Below are positions 27,329 through 40,300 of a stretch of 64,000 nucleotides of DNA, piece by piece. The stretch is taken from assembly GCA_018292915.2 (NCBI GenBank), contig JACVVK020000534.1, positions 356,636-420,635 on the forward strand. The letters run 5' to 3'. The first letter of the stretch is position 1, and each line of letters begins with the position of its first letter. Under the pieces are notes generated by a model. The model was not told the DNA's origin, searched no databases, and worked only from the letters and a program-made list of their open reading frames with translations. The stretch comes from Batillaria attramentaria. Its lineage: Eukaryota > Mollusca > Gastropoda > Batillariidae. The position numbers were made by a program, and so were the translations under genes.

Positions 27329-27474
27329 CGATATTCTGCGTCCGTTCTGAAAGCTTCAGTTATTTTATCTACCGGTTATTTTTAGTGCTTAGATTTGCGG
27401 GTTTGATTCAATGTGAAGTTCGCATTTTTACAGATTTATAGTTATTTTCATCTAAAAATCGACCCCTTTTCCTA

Positions 27475-27486
27475 ACAAAACAAACC

Positions 27487-27517
<31 letters not shown>

Positions 27518-27725
27518 CAAAACAAAAACAAAACAAAGACAGAAAACCAAACAAACAAACAAAAAGAAACAAACAAACAAAAACCCAAACAAAACAATAA
27601 TAATAATAATAATATTTATAGGGCGCCTATCCCCGGGAGGCGAGCTCTAGGCGCCTTACATTCTAAAACCGAAGTTAAAAAAATCACTCAGTGTACACTA
27701 CGTAAGTACAAGTAAAAAGTAAAAG

Positions 27726-27802
<77 letters not shown>
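27475..27802. repeat. A/C-rich AAAC tract, repeat E, (CA)n
   Basis: AAAAC/CAAA repeats (27475-27595), (AAT)n with repeat E (27598-27670: TAGGGCGCCTATCCCCGGGA, TAGGCGCCTTACATTC), then CA (27727-27802). Confidence 0.85.
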
Positions 27803-27804
<2 letters not shown>

Positions 27805-28199
27805 CGATCGAGTAGAAACGATAAGGGAGACATTTAAAAACCAAGAACAAGTACCAGTGATAAACCCTGCACAAACTTCAAAATTTCAACAGCTCACAAC
27901 GATCTGTGAGTATGAAAATGGCCAGCATGAGAACCTTGAAATCGTATTTTCTCTTGACTCATTCAGTCATATCGCTCTTCAAATCCGTGGACACCAAAAT
28001 GGAAACAAAGCTAACAGAATAAGTTATAGGCATATCTTTAACTTATAGACATATCTCTATATACATGTAGCTATAAAAACAACAGTGTATTAATCTTTTG
28101 GTCTTTCGTAACTGACTCGAGATTCGAACGATTTTTCTTGTTTAATTTGTTTTCTGAATCCAGTGACAGCAAACTATCTTGACGGCTTGTTCAATAAAT

Positions 28200-28850
28200 G
28201 CAGGAGTTCAGGACGTGTTTTCTTCCTGCTGTCTCCGTTCTTAAATGTCGGATGATTGTCTGACCAAGGCAGACAGATGTCCTATGGTTTTCTTCTTATT
28301 CGGGACAAATATCCTATACTTTTTTCTCAGCCAGGACACGTCCTATACTAGTTCCCACGGATAAGAAGTCACAGTCCTGGATTAGGACGTGTTTTCTTTT
28401 TATTCAGGACTTATCTCCTATACTTTTTTCAGTTAGCCAGGACGTATGTCCTAGTATACTTCCCACTGATATGAAGTCACAGTCCTGGATTAGGACGTGT
28501 TTTTTTTTTTTAAATTTTATTCAGGAGTAATGTCCTTTACTTTTTTCAGTTAGCCAGGACATAATATGTCCTAGTATATTTCCGACGGATATTAAGTCGC
28601 AGTCCTGGATTAGGACGTGTTTTATTTTTATTCAGGACAAAATTTAATATCCTATACGTTTTCAGTCAGCCAGGACGTATGTCCTAGTATACTTCCCACT
28701 GATATGAAGTCACAGTCCTGGATTAGGACGTGTTTTATTTTTCAGGACTAATCTCCTATACTTTTTCAGTTAGCCAGGAGATATGTCCCAGTATACTTCC
28801 CACGGATATGAAGTCACAGTCCTGGATAAGGACGTGTTTTCGTCACGCTG
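28200..28850. repeat. Tandem repeat, about six units of about 115 bp
   Basis: Each unit carries AGTCCTGGATTAGGACGTGT, TTCAGGAC, TCCTATACTTTTT, CAGTTAGCCAGGA and TGTCCTAGTATACTTCC. The core AGTCCTGG...CCAGGAC forms an inverted pair. Confidence 0.9.
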
Positions 28851-28999
28851 TCTCCGTTCTTTGAAACTTTTATGTTCTCTAATCCTTACTCACTCTCCAC
28901 ATAAATTGCTGACGATTAGTCTCAAACGTTTTCATTTCAAGACGGTCGATCAAGGATTTAATGCTGGGGATGGACGATAAAACGGAAAGGATTTACCAC

Positions 29000-29650
29000 A
29001 CACCTCAGATAACTTTGAGTGTGGAAACCTTGGGCTTAACCTCCCCTTTCCGACGGATCTTTAAGGTGTGGGACTGCCTGTCACACCCGGTTAACCGTTT
29101 CGGCGAGCGTCGCCGCTCGGGCTCACCGGCGGAGACTGCCGATCGTATCGATGTGGGTATACCGGCGCTGGTTTTGTGCGGAGCTAGCGGCTCGGAAAGC
29201 GTGGTCGCAAAAGGACGAGAAGCAGCGTTGATGTTCCGACTTTTGTCTTCTTTGTGCTGGCGGCATGTTGGCATATAATGCGCGTCTTACCTACTCCCCC
29301 TCGCTCTGGCGTCGTGTGGTCGGTGAGGGGTTGCGAGATAGCATCTGGCCATATTTGCCGCCCCAACATTTCCTTCCGATGATTGACAATCTGTACGGGC
29401 AATTTGCAAGCATCGCCAAGTGAACTTGAAATGACGGCCGCTGGCATAATCCGATATGATTGTTGACATAATGGGAATTAAGGAAAATTACCATCTCACC
29501 CTGAACGCCCGCTGGCGCACGGACGGACGAACGGGCGGATAGTCGCCGAATGGCGGCGCCGCAGGTCTGCCTCTTGCTTAGCTGTACTTGACGTCTGTAA
29601 CACACGACGGAGTTCAGACGCGTCCTAAACAGCAATATGATTATAGGGGA
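29000..29650. promoter_or_regulatory. Candidate non-coding regulatory block 1.6-2.3 kb upstream of Vax
   Basis: About 650 bp of GC-rich, repeat-free DNA with CpGs. It has homeobox-enhancer-like AT cores, such as TTGACAATCTGTACGGGC, GATTGTTGACATAATGGG and AATTAAGGAAAATTACC. The short frames on both strands show no recognisable protein. Position favours a Vax promoter or enhancer. Inference only. Confidence 0.35.
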
Positions 29651-29835
29651 GAAGGGTTAAGGAGATGTTGAAATCTGCATAACGAGCAGTTGAAGAGGGC
29701 TGTACAAGCTTAAGGCTGACTGTATTATGTTGATGTTACCTGCACCTTTTGTCAGTATAAACTCTGCGGGAGGTAAACCCAAAGTCAAACAAAGAACTTA
29801 AGAATGAAAACGATAAAGACAATGTGAACAAACTG

Positions 29836-29837
<2 letters not shown>

Positions 29838-29870
<33 letters not shown>

Positions 29871-29871
29871 A
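29838..29871. repeat. (CAA)n microsatellite
   Basis: About 11 copies. Confidence 0.9.
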
Positions 29872-30139
29872 ACCCGAACCAAGCGACCCGGAAAAAAACA
29901 AGTGCTCTGTAGTGCGCAGCACGCAGGCTATCTCAGGTTTGAGCTGGATTTTTCGGGCTGAAATCTGAACTGTATAACGTAACAAAAAGAAACTCTTCAA
30001 GTATGGCAGCGTCATTAGTATGGCAGTGTCGTTAGACTGTGATTTACCTCGCAACCTGCAACTGAATGCTATATTGGATGTCTGATTGCGCCGTGGAAAC
30101 TTGTATCCAACTGCGGGCCACCCAAACATCCACGTGCTC

Positions 30140-30265
30140 AACCTCCTCCTCCCCCCCCCCCCCCTTCTCCACCAACCCCTCGTCCCCCACTCCCTCCCCT
30201 TTCCTCGCGGCACTCTTGCGCTCTATAAGCCCCCCACCCCCTCCACCCCCTCCCCCCAGTAACGT
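30140..30265. repeat. Homopyrimidine C-rich tract
   Basis: Almost pure C/T on the plus strand with several C runs. The G-rich complement could form quadruplex or triplex DNA. Confidence 0.7.
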
Positions 30266-31251
30266 TTAACATGACGTAGCGAGCGTTTGCGTGGAGTAGG
30301 GTATTTTGGGAGGGGGGAGGGGAAAGGGTGTAAGAGCAGAGGCCTGGGGGGAGGGGCAGTGTGAACGCCTGAAATGGGACCCAAAGTCTGTCGCCTGTCA
30401 CTTAGCCTCGCACTGTCCTGACAGACACCGGCTACCACACGATCAGCGATTCTTCTAGTTTCAGTGATTCCTGTATCTGCCGCGACCAGCAGGACGTGTG
30501 TATCCAGAAACACTCATGACAAGCTCTGTGACAATACAAGGCTCTGGTGTGTCCATCGTACTGCTCATCGTCTGACCATATTCATACAAGGCCGTAAGGT
30601 TCAATCGGTCGTCTTCTTTACAACCAGCAAGTTTATAGTGCTCGGATTTCGCAGTGTATCGAAGACTTTTCCAGGGGAAGCTGCAGCGTACGGAAGCAGC
30701 GAAAATTTTTGAAACCCAACTTGACTCAGACACAAAGACAAAACAGGTCGACGTTTCAGCGCCGCCTCAACTTCATCGGGACAAAAACCTGCCAGTAGAT
30801 TGTCTACAGTCACAGCTTGTCGCCTCATTGTCAAATAAGGCCACAGATTGGAAATACACATAAAAATATCTACTCTTTGTGTTCTTTGGATATACTTAAT
30901 TATCAAGGGGTACAAATTATGTACATCGCATCGTTATGACCTTAATGCGAAAATGGACTCTTTGTAAAAGCAAAATTTTCACAGGTTTTCGTGAAGTGTT
31001 ACCTTTCAAGTTGAAATACAATATTTCCGCGCGGAATTTGACTGTAACAAATACACTAACGCTGAGTTGAACGCACGACATAGTTGGTGAAAAAATACAA
31101 ACAGCCAAGACATCAAGTCCAAGAATAACTACCAGACTTCAACACAGAATCACTAAGGGAAATCAACAACAAACAAACAAACAAAAACCAAACAGAAGAA
31201 GAAAGCGTCCTGGTTGGTTCTGTCTTCCACGAGATCTTTGAGAGATCCACA

Positions 31252-31351
31252 ATGAAGATGTCGGTACCGGAGCCTTCTTCGGATGACCAGTCACAGAGCG
31301 GACAACTGACCAGCAAGTATCCTGACTACTGCCGGACCCTGTCTTTCACAG
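31252..31351 (+). CDS. Vax: Vax exon 1
   Basis: 33 codons, [13 protein letters not shown] to [11 protein letters not shown], donor ACAG|GTTAGT, phase 1. Short and easily missed. Identified by the PDYCR block and the phase match with exon 2 (G|AC makes Asp). Confidence 0.82.
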
Positions 31352-31633
31352 GTTAGTACAAAAATCATAACAGTGCGAGAATGCATCAACCAAGAATGAG
31401 AATACTGAACATTTTCTTGGTTTAAACAGTTTGAGCATTAACAAAATAAACATTCACTTGTGGCAACCTTGCAATGGCAAATTACAAAGTGATTACAAAT
31501 TACGAGAGAGAGAAAAATGAAAATGAACTTTATTTTCCAACGGTAAAAAGTTGTTGATCAAAAGACCAGTTTTCAAACTTGCCGTTGCTAAATCTACAAA
31601 AAAGGCTAAATCTACATCAAAGGAGTTGTAAGA

Positions 31634-31706
<73 letters not shown>

Positions 31707-34267
31707 GAATTCATCAATACATGTCAAACATTCGAAATAAGTCATCAAAAGCAAAAACATTTGAAAAAAAAATGCTAGCAGGCACATGAATGCTTTCCAT
31801 AGGATAATATATGATGATTATGGATGATTTAGTTTTGACATATGTTTGAAGAGACTGTTCTTGAATGTGATTTTGCATTTCGGATATTTTCTGGAAGCGA
31901 GTTCCAAAGAAAACTGCCTGAATATGAGAGGCTTGATTTGTACATATCTATCCGAGGAAAATTAATGGAACCTTAAAATGTGTCCCGGATCTTGACTGTT
32001 GACAAAATGTTTTTGAAAATAATTTGACAAGATAAGCCGGGCTGGATTGTTTGTACAGTTTGTACATAAATATGCATTTGTTATAGTCAAGCTGAAGTTT
32101 CAGGGGAAGCATTTCTAGTGTGCTAAGCTTCTGATCCGTGGAAAGATTTGGATCAGACAACAGCAACTTCGCTGCTCTCCTATGCAGAGAATTCAATCTT
32201 TTCATGTGAACGTCGCTTGAACCATCCCACACTGTTGATACATAGTCGATGTGAGATTTTATATGGGCATTATAAAACATTGTCCGTGAATCGATGTCCG
32301 TGATAAACCTCAGCTTTGATAACATGAACAATTTTTTAGAAACCCGCTTGCACACATTGTTGATGTGGGACTGCCATCTAAGCTGATTGTCAACAGTGAG
32401 TCCTAGTAGGCGCTGTTCAGTCACCTGCTCTATGGTGGTGTTCAGGGACAGGCCGAGAGACAGGGGGGAGAGCTGATGCTTCTGGCGAGTCGCTATAATC
32501 ATACATTTGGTTTTTGATGGGTTTAAAATCATGGAGTTGGAGGAGCACCAATCTGAGACCTCATGTAAACTTTGCTGACGGCGTGAGTTAACAGCTGCTA
32601 AATTTTTACCAGGTGTATGGACAGTTGCGTCATCCGCAAACAAATCGCACACAACCTGTTTGTCAGTAAGTTGTAGAGGCAGGTCATTAATAAACAAACA
32701 AAAGAGTAATGAGAGAGAGAGAGAGAGAGGGTGGGTGGGGTGTTTGGGTGTTTAACGTCCTTTTCCACCACATACGGGTGATATCAAAGATGGGGCAAGG
32801 ATGAAAAGGCCAGCACAAATATTTGGCCCAAGCCGGGATACGAACGAGAGAGAGAGAGAGAGGTCTTCGTTGGAGAACACCCTCTTTTCAACAGCGGTCA
32901 GCTGCTGCAGTCGTTCTTGATCTAGATGTATATAAAATTTTCTTAACATCCCGAGCGTCATCCAGATGTAATCATCATTTGTTAGAAGAAATGTAACAAC
33001 TCTGGTGTGTATCTGTTCACATAAATTGTGAGTAGTGGCTCTGTGTAAGTGGCAGGATTTTTTTTCTTGGCTTGTCCCTCGTTAAAAAGTGTGCCCGAGC
33101 ACAGGAAAAGCAGGCTAAAGTGACAGGGAACTGTACTGAGCTAACAAGCCAGGAAGAAAGGTTTCCGGGTGCACTGACAGATTATTCTCCCTCCCAACTT
33201 CAAAAGAATTTTAGTTTAAGTCCTTAAAAAACCGGCCGTAAAATAGAATACATTTTTTTCCGACCTATCCACGGTATTTTAGTTTTTTTTTTTTTAAATT
33301 CGTTTATTTAGTTGCAACTATTGCAGATAGGCGAGTTCTGTTTTATAACTTCTGGACTTTTTTTGTTTGGTTGGTTGATTTTAGATTTAAAAAATCTTAA
33401 AACAAAAAATATTTGTATTTATGTGATATGCTTTGTTCATATGTGACTGTATTGTTCCAATGTTTTTCTTTTCTTTTCCTTGTAAAGCGCAGTGAGCTCT
33501 CTGTAAGAAAGAGCGCTATATAAGTATCAATAATAATAATAATAATAATAAAGTGATTAATATTACAATTTTCGTGATTATTAACTTTAATAAAAAAAAA
33601 ATATGACGTTTTTAGTATTTAATTGCAGTTAGAAAAGAAACGAATGATGATAAACATATTTGCAATGCAATACATTGACTGCAATAGAAGTGAGCCTGTC
33701 TGACCTTAAGGGGACTGCGTGCAGCTTTTGATCTGTAATTCTTGTCTACCATTCTGACTCGCACATTCTTCTCTGAACCCTACTTACTCCAGTCTGCCCT
33801 TAAAGGCCCTTTGTGGCGAAGCCTGTGGCACGTTAAATGATTCTATTATATTTGAATAGGGCACTAGTCGCCATTGTCCACACACAAAAAAGATCTCATT
33901 CGAGTACAAGCGGAAAGACAGCACGAACACAAAACTCGTGGTTTTTGCATACCCGATCCTGTGTAAGATCTGCTTTGCCGATGCTATACTTTTTATAATA
34001 ATAATAATGATAAAAAAATAGAATTTTTGTACAGCGCCCAGCCTTACATTAACTATAGGCGCTTTACACATAATATATAAGTTGGTGAGTTTTGGTGGTT
34101 AAGAGTTTAACGTCATTTTCCATCCCATGCGGACCATAGACGGGAGCAAATGGGTAAAAGCCCAAAGCCCAAATATCTGGCCCCAGTCTAGATTCGAACC
34201 CACGACCCGAGCATTGAAAGTGCAACGGTCTGCTAGTTCGACTACTTCCTGATATATACAGAACACA

Positions 34268-34308
<41 letters not shown>

Positions 34309-37300
34309 TGATGACATAACTTGCAACCCTCCCCCCCCCCAACCCCCCCCCCCCCACCCCCCCCCACCCCCCAACCTTAAAGGCGTAAAGTCGTAATTAG
34401 AACTACGGTATTTTCCCTCTTCCGTCAAGATCCAGACAGCACGTCATTCCAGCTAGGAATTTAAATATACTGACAACTTTTCGCCCTTGGCACCATGCAC
34501 TTCAACTAGCGTTTAGTGTTACGTGCAACTTTGCCAGCGTTACACCTTGCATTGAAATGCGTATATTTCCCATGGATTAAAACGGGCTTAGGCATTCATT
34601 GCAAAACAACAACAACAACAACAACAACAAAACGAAACATGATTCACGTCTCAGAATTTAAATGAGTGTTTTGTCCTCCACATACGGGGTATTATGGAAG
34701 GATCACTTCCATTGACTGAAAATTTTGTTTGAGCCGGTGATAGGTAGATAGATAGATAGATAGAGAGACAGACAGATAGATAAACAAATGAATAGATAAA
34801 TAAATAAATAAATAAATAATAAATAAATTATTTTATAATATGTAACCCCTATTTAATTTATTAATTTAATGAATAAATACATCATCTAATAAATAAATAA
34901 ATAAATGAATGAATAAATAAATACTGAAGTGATAAAAAGAAATTTTTATTATGATTTTTTCATGGGTTAAATAATGATAAACCTTAAACGCGAGGTTGTT
35001 TCTCAAAATTGTCAAAAAATTACTTGAAAGCGTGGACAAAGTCGATCAGCTGGCGTGAAATTTCCTCACCTGATTTATAGAAAATATTTCATTTAAAAGT
35101 TAAATTGTATTTCGCGTTCTGAACATACCTTTCCAAATCACAGGTGGTCGATGAATCGTTAACAGCCAATGTAATAATATAGGACGTTGGAAAATGATGA
35201 CAGATGGGAGACTGACTTTTTTTTAAACCTACGTCGGCAATATAAACACAATGCCTTCTTTTCACACCCAGCACAATACACAAATTGCCACAGACACGTC
35301 CGCGTTAAGGTGGGAGGGCCAAGCGATTAACTGAGTCTTTCCTCGTACAACCACCTCCTTCATACTGCGAACACACAGAAGTGAGAGAGAAGATGAAAAG
35401 AGAGGAGAAAAAAAAGAGTTTGACTCTGGGATTTAATACCCGATTCAACCCTATGTCCCTCCGACGCAAAGACCTCACAAAGGCCAATTCTGACAGAACA
35501 GAAACTCGGGGAAAATGCAAGAATCGTGTCAAAATCCGCCTCCATAGGGGATGTTTGGAAAAGAATAAAAAAAATGTGTGAAAACATACGAACCGTGCAA
35601 AAGCCAGGTTGCAAAAGAAAGCTGTCTGGCCTTTGTGGTAAAATTATAGTCCCATCACCCAGTGACGGACAAACTAGAAGTGAGAAATTAGCGAGCTTCA
35701 TAGTTGAAGGGGTTGTGGTACCCGGTGGGGGAACCCTCATCGTTTCATTGAGTTGGAGCGGCTGGGGGTCAGGGTGTGTGAATGGTGCAGGTGTCAGGGT
35801 AAATTGGTAGCTAGACACCGTCATTAGGCGTAACTGCCACAATAGTAAAGGCCGGGTACGGCACCCGTGTGTAACAAGTTGGGGTCTTGGAGGAAGGTCT
35901 GACGTCAGTCGGGGAGCCGGGGTGGCCGAATGGTAGAGCGTTGGACTCTCAATGCTCGGGTCGTGAGTTCGTACCCCGGCTGGGGCCACTGAGATATTTG
36001 TGCTGGCTTTTTCATCGTTGCCCGTCTTTGATATCACCCGTATGTGGTGGAACAGGACGTTAAACCCCCAAACCCCCACCCTACGTCAGTCGGCCTACAG
36101 AGGATAAAGGTCTGCAATCTCACAATCAAGAAATGCATCTACACAGAAAAATTGTCATACATCTGCTTTGGAAATGTTCAGCTCACAAAATTTGAAAATA
36201 AATGCAACTCTAAATTCCGAAACTTAAATAGCTGAGCTGTCCCCTTCGCACCACGTGATTGTAATGTGTTCATGTCCAGTGTGTGAGAGAATGCGTGTGA
36301 TTCAGGTGAGCGTGCGTGTTGGGTTCAGTTTGCGACGCTTTGAGCCGATTCTGAAGGAATTGGGTAACGCGCCTATACAATACTCAGTTATCATTCTTAT
36401 TATTTACATTGTTCACACATCCCTGCTGAAAATTACGCACAGTGGAATAAATAGTCTCTGCACAGAGAATCCTCGTTACTGTACTTTGTTCTACATCGCT
36501 GAACGAGAAGAGAGAGAGAGAGAGCAGCAGGTCTTCTCGACACAAGGTCACCGGCTACACATTCCTCACACTCTGGTTACTCGTAAAGACAGGACCTACG
36601 ATTATGAGGAACAGAACAGATCACCTCCGCACTAAAACTTTGTTGAACTTGGCTAAGTTCATTAGAAATAGGAAAATCGTCACAGTGTAGTACATGTAAC
36701 TATTTTGGTGGCATGCTGTATACCTTGCACACATGAGCTATTGTCTGTTTATTTTTATGCTTTCTAGTTTTAATAATAATAATGATAATAATAATGACAA
36801 TAATAATAATAACAATGACAATAATAATAATTATAACAATAATAATAATAATAATGACAATAATAATAATGACAACAATAATAATTATAACAATAATAAT
36901 AATAATAATGACAATAATAATAATGACAATAATAATAATAATGACAATAATTATAATAATAACAATAATAATAATAACAATGACAATACTAATAATGACA
37001 ATAATTATAATAATAATAATAATGATGATAAAAATAATAATAATAGTAATAATTGAGTATTGTGTAGGCGCTTTACCCAGTATCTTTAGCGGGCTCAAAG
37101 CGCCGCGAGTTGAACCTAACACGCACGCTCACATGAACCACACACATTCTCTCACACACTGGACATGAACACATTACAGTCACATGGTGTGAAGGGTCAT
37201 CTCAGCAGTTTAAGTTTCCGAATTTAGAATTGCATTAATTTATATTTCAAATTCTGTGGGCTGAACATTTAAAAATTGTGATTTCTTTTGTTTTACATAC

Positions 37301-40300
37301 AACTATTTGTGAATATTTCAGTATGTTACATGAATCATGTATGACATTCCCCAACACCCAGTATGTGGTGGAAAAGGACGTTAAACCCCCAAACACTCAC
37401 CCACCCTCCCCCATAAGCCAGAGGAGCCGGGGTGGCCGAATGGTAGAGCATTGGACTTCTAATGCTCGGGTCGTGAGTTCGTATTCCGGCTGGGGCCAAA
37501 TATTTGTGCTGGCTTTTTCATCGTTGCAACGTCTTTGATATCACCCGTATGTGGTGGAAAAGGACGTTAACACCCCCCCCCCCCATCCACCGAAATGGAG
37601 AGAAAGGAATAAAGTATCTGCGAAACTTATAGTACAGTACAGGACCCTGTTGCTTCGTTAAAGTAGGTGATTGTAAAAAGAGTGGGCTCTCTTGTGTACT
37701 CACCGGTGTGTGGCGGACGGCCCCGCCCTTCCCTACTTTTCCACTGGGGGCCGCGCTGGTCCTCGGCTGGTTGTGTTGATGTTGTTTGTCACGCGGCGGT
37801 GTGTGACACGATCCCCGCGCCCTAATTATCCCAGCTGGGTGCCCGGCAATTCGACGTGCGGGTTGAGGTGAAGTGTGTGCAGCACGGGATGTAGTCAACG
37901 CGGATGTGGGTGTTCTTGGTGCCGCCGGCGCGAGAGCAGGTAACACCACTTCTGGTCACACAAATACAGTTAATTGCTACTCCTTGAAAACAGATTTTCC
38001 ATCCAAAACAGACAACGGTTTCCAGAAGCAGGACACAAGCTTCTTGCTAAAAACCAAGCCCCGATAACGTAACTTTCATAGTCTGCTGATGCGACGTTCT
38101 TCCTAACCCCATACACAAAACTGTGCACTCCGTCATTCATGCCCTGGCACATGCCCAAGGATATGGTAAAAAATAGGTCACCCCTCAAATCAAAGCTGCC
38201 ATTTTTGAACACATCAAACATCCCTCTTTTCACCAAAAACAAAATCTGGGGTCAAATGCGCCTTTAGCAACTCTAAAAAACAAAACAAAAACAAAACCAG
38301 GACAAAGGGGGAAATTCATTTTCATAACGCACGTCCTCTTATTCCGTAACCTGCCTAATATAATTTATTATGCTTTGTGACCTGCGTGAACTCCATTGGC
38401 TACCAGTCCAATTCCGCCTTAGTTCGGTATGAAATTTCCGAAACTTATGAAGCGGAGTGGCACCAGAAACACCCTCGTCCATTTTGATTACACCCCGTGG
38501 TGCAGTGAAGTTTGTGTATGACAGCTGAGTGTCAAACATGCCAGGGTCTAGGGGCCCGTGTGAGTGATGTTTATTACACAGGTATGTAATTATCAAGTCA
38601 GTTGTGAAGAAGTCTGTTAACAACGTCCTAATAATCTTCTCGGCTGTTTATTCTTTCACGAGGTTTAATTTCAGCTATTCACTGGTTTAAATGGTTTTCA
38701 GCTGGTCTTGTATAGCTTTCAATAGCTTATCTTTCAAGTTTCAACATGAAGGTGGTGTTTTTTCCTTGTTGTTCTAGTTGTTGTTGTTGTTGTTTTTAAG
38801 TACTGTGCGTCGTAAGAAACTGTGCCCGATCCAAATCCTCACTACACAAAAACTACACAACATGAAATTCGTTTTTCTGTTTTAAATTGAATTTTACGCA
38901 CATCACTGCCACGCAAACGGTAGACGAGATGAACGTTTCATTTTTTTATGGTGCCTCGTTCCGTCTTTCATTCACATCGTTCATTCATTCATTCAATGAG
39001 GTCGTGCTCATTGTAGTCAATGACTTGGTCCATCAGGCTCCCGGAAGGCAGTTGCCTCCCCCCTTTCCCCTGAGCGGCTCCTCCATCTGACGTGAGTAGG
39101 AAACACTTTCGCTGGTCAATGCGTATCAAAACAACGACTTCACTGTCGCATATATGCGTTCACGAAACTCGAGAGCTGCACTTAGAAAACAGATGGAGTT
39201 GCCGGCAAAGGACTTTTTTTTTTTTTTTTTTTGGCTTTGTCGAGCGCTTTGCACATGCATGAAAACAGAAAAAGCGTGTGTGTTTTGTGGTGGACCCTAA
39301 TTGACTTTAATTTCGCTCGAGTGGTCTTGGCTGCCTTAATGCTTGTTCATACGCCGAGAGCCTGTCAGCTTCAAAACATGAGTTTGATGGAGGACCGTCG
39401 CTGAAAAGCTCGCCTGTGGTGGCTGATAGCCTGAATAGAGTGAACGAGGGTGTGAACGAGGGAGAGAACCAGGCGGGTTGCAATTACTTACACGCCCAGT
39501 AGCATAAAGACGAGCTACTTAGGACCCAGGACGGGAAATGAAGGTGTGCGAAATAAATAAATAAATAAATAAATAAATAACCTCAGGGTCAATTTTGGCC
39601 TTTGGAAGGGTTTAAAAACACTGTTTTCAAGCTAAACAGTGTCTTTTCTGAATGATAAATGAACTGTGTCCGTGTCTATGGATATGGTCGACGGGTGGTA
39701 ACTCCATTGTCAGTTCGGCGATTTCACCTTGATTACCTCCCATACATATACAGAGACTGACCTGTTCGGCTCTAAACAGGGAGACCAGAAAACACTAGAC
39801 AGATCACGTCACCAACCTGGGCAAAGCCGGGTATATCCGCTAATGCATGTGGTTTGGGACTGCGCGACAGGGCCGAAATCTGCAGTGGGTGAGTCTCAGC
39901 TGTGCGGCAATAGCTTTCCCGTTGAACCAGCTCTGGATAGCACCCGAGCCAGTTAGGTAATATCCCGTTTGCCTCAAATGGGATTCGAACCCAGTAGCCC
40001 CCGGTCCATGGTCCGAAGTGCTGATCACTACAGTACGGGGGCCGGTAAAGTTCACAAGATTTTTTTTTTTAAACCTCACAGTTTCTCTCTCTTGTTGTTG
40101 CAGACAGTAACGGTGTGCTGAAGGAACTGGTGTTCCCAAAGGCCTTGGATCTGGATCGACCAAAACGTGCTCGTACCACCTTCTCACGTGACCAGCTCGA
40201 GCGCCTGGAGGCGGAGTTTTCAGCCAATCAGTATCTAGTTGGAAGAGAACGAAATCAACTTGCGAAAGACCTCGGCTTGTCGGAAACTCAGGTTGTTATA

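Noticed and set aside
29184..29635. Minus-strand frames in the clean block upstream of Vax
   Set aside because: Overlapping frames on both strands, no splice or domain support. GC-rich non-coding DNA is the simpler reading.
35911..35985. tRNA gene candidates (SINE-A heads here and at about 20 other sites; also 9365 and 18250)
   Set aside because: A and B boxes are present, but the same head is followed each time by the same non-tRNA body and tail, with target duplications. They are SINEs.
35360..36079. Minus-strand 239-codon frame
   Set aside because: Its first third is a reverse SINE-A and the rest shows no domain, repeats or splice logic.
36700..37168. Poly-Ile and poly-Asn frames
   Set aside because: AAT/GACAAT microsatellite.
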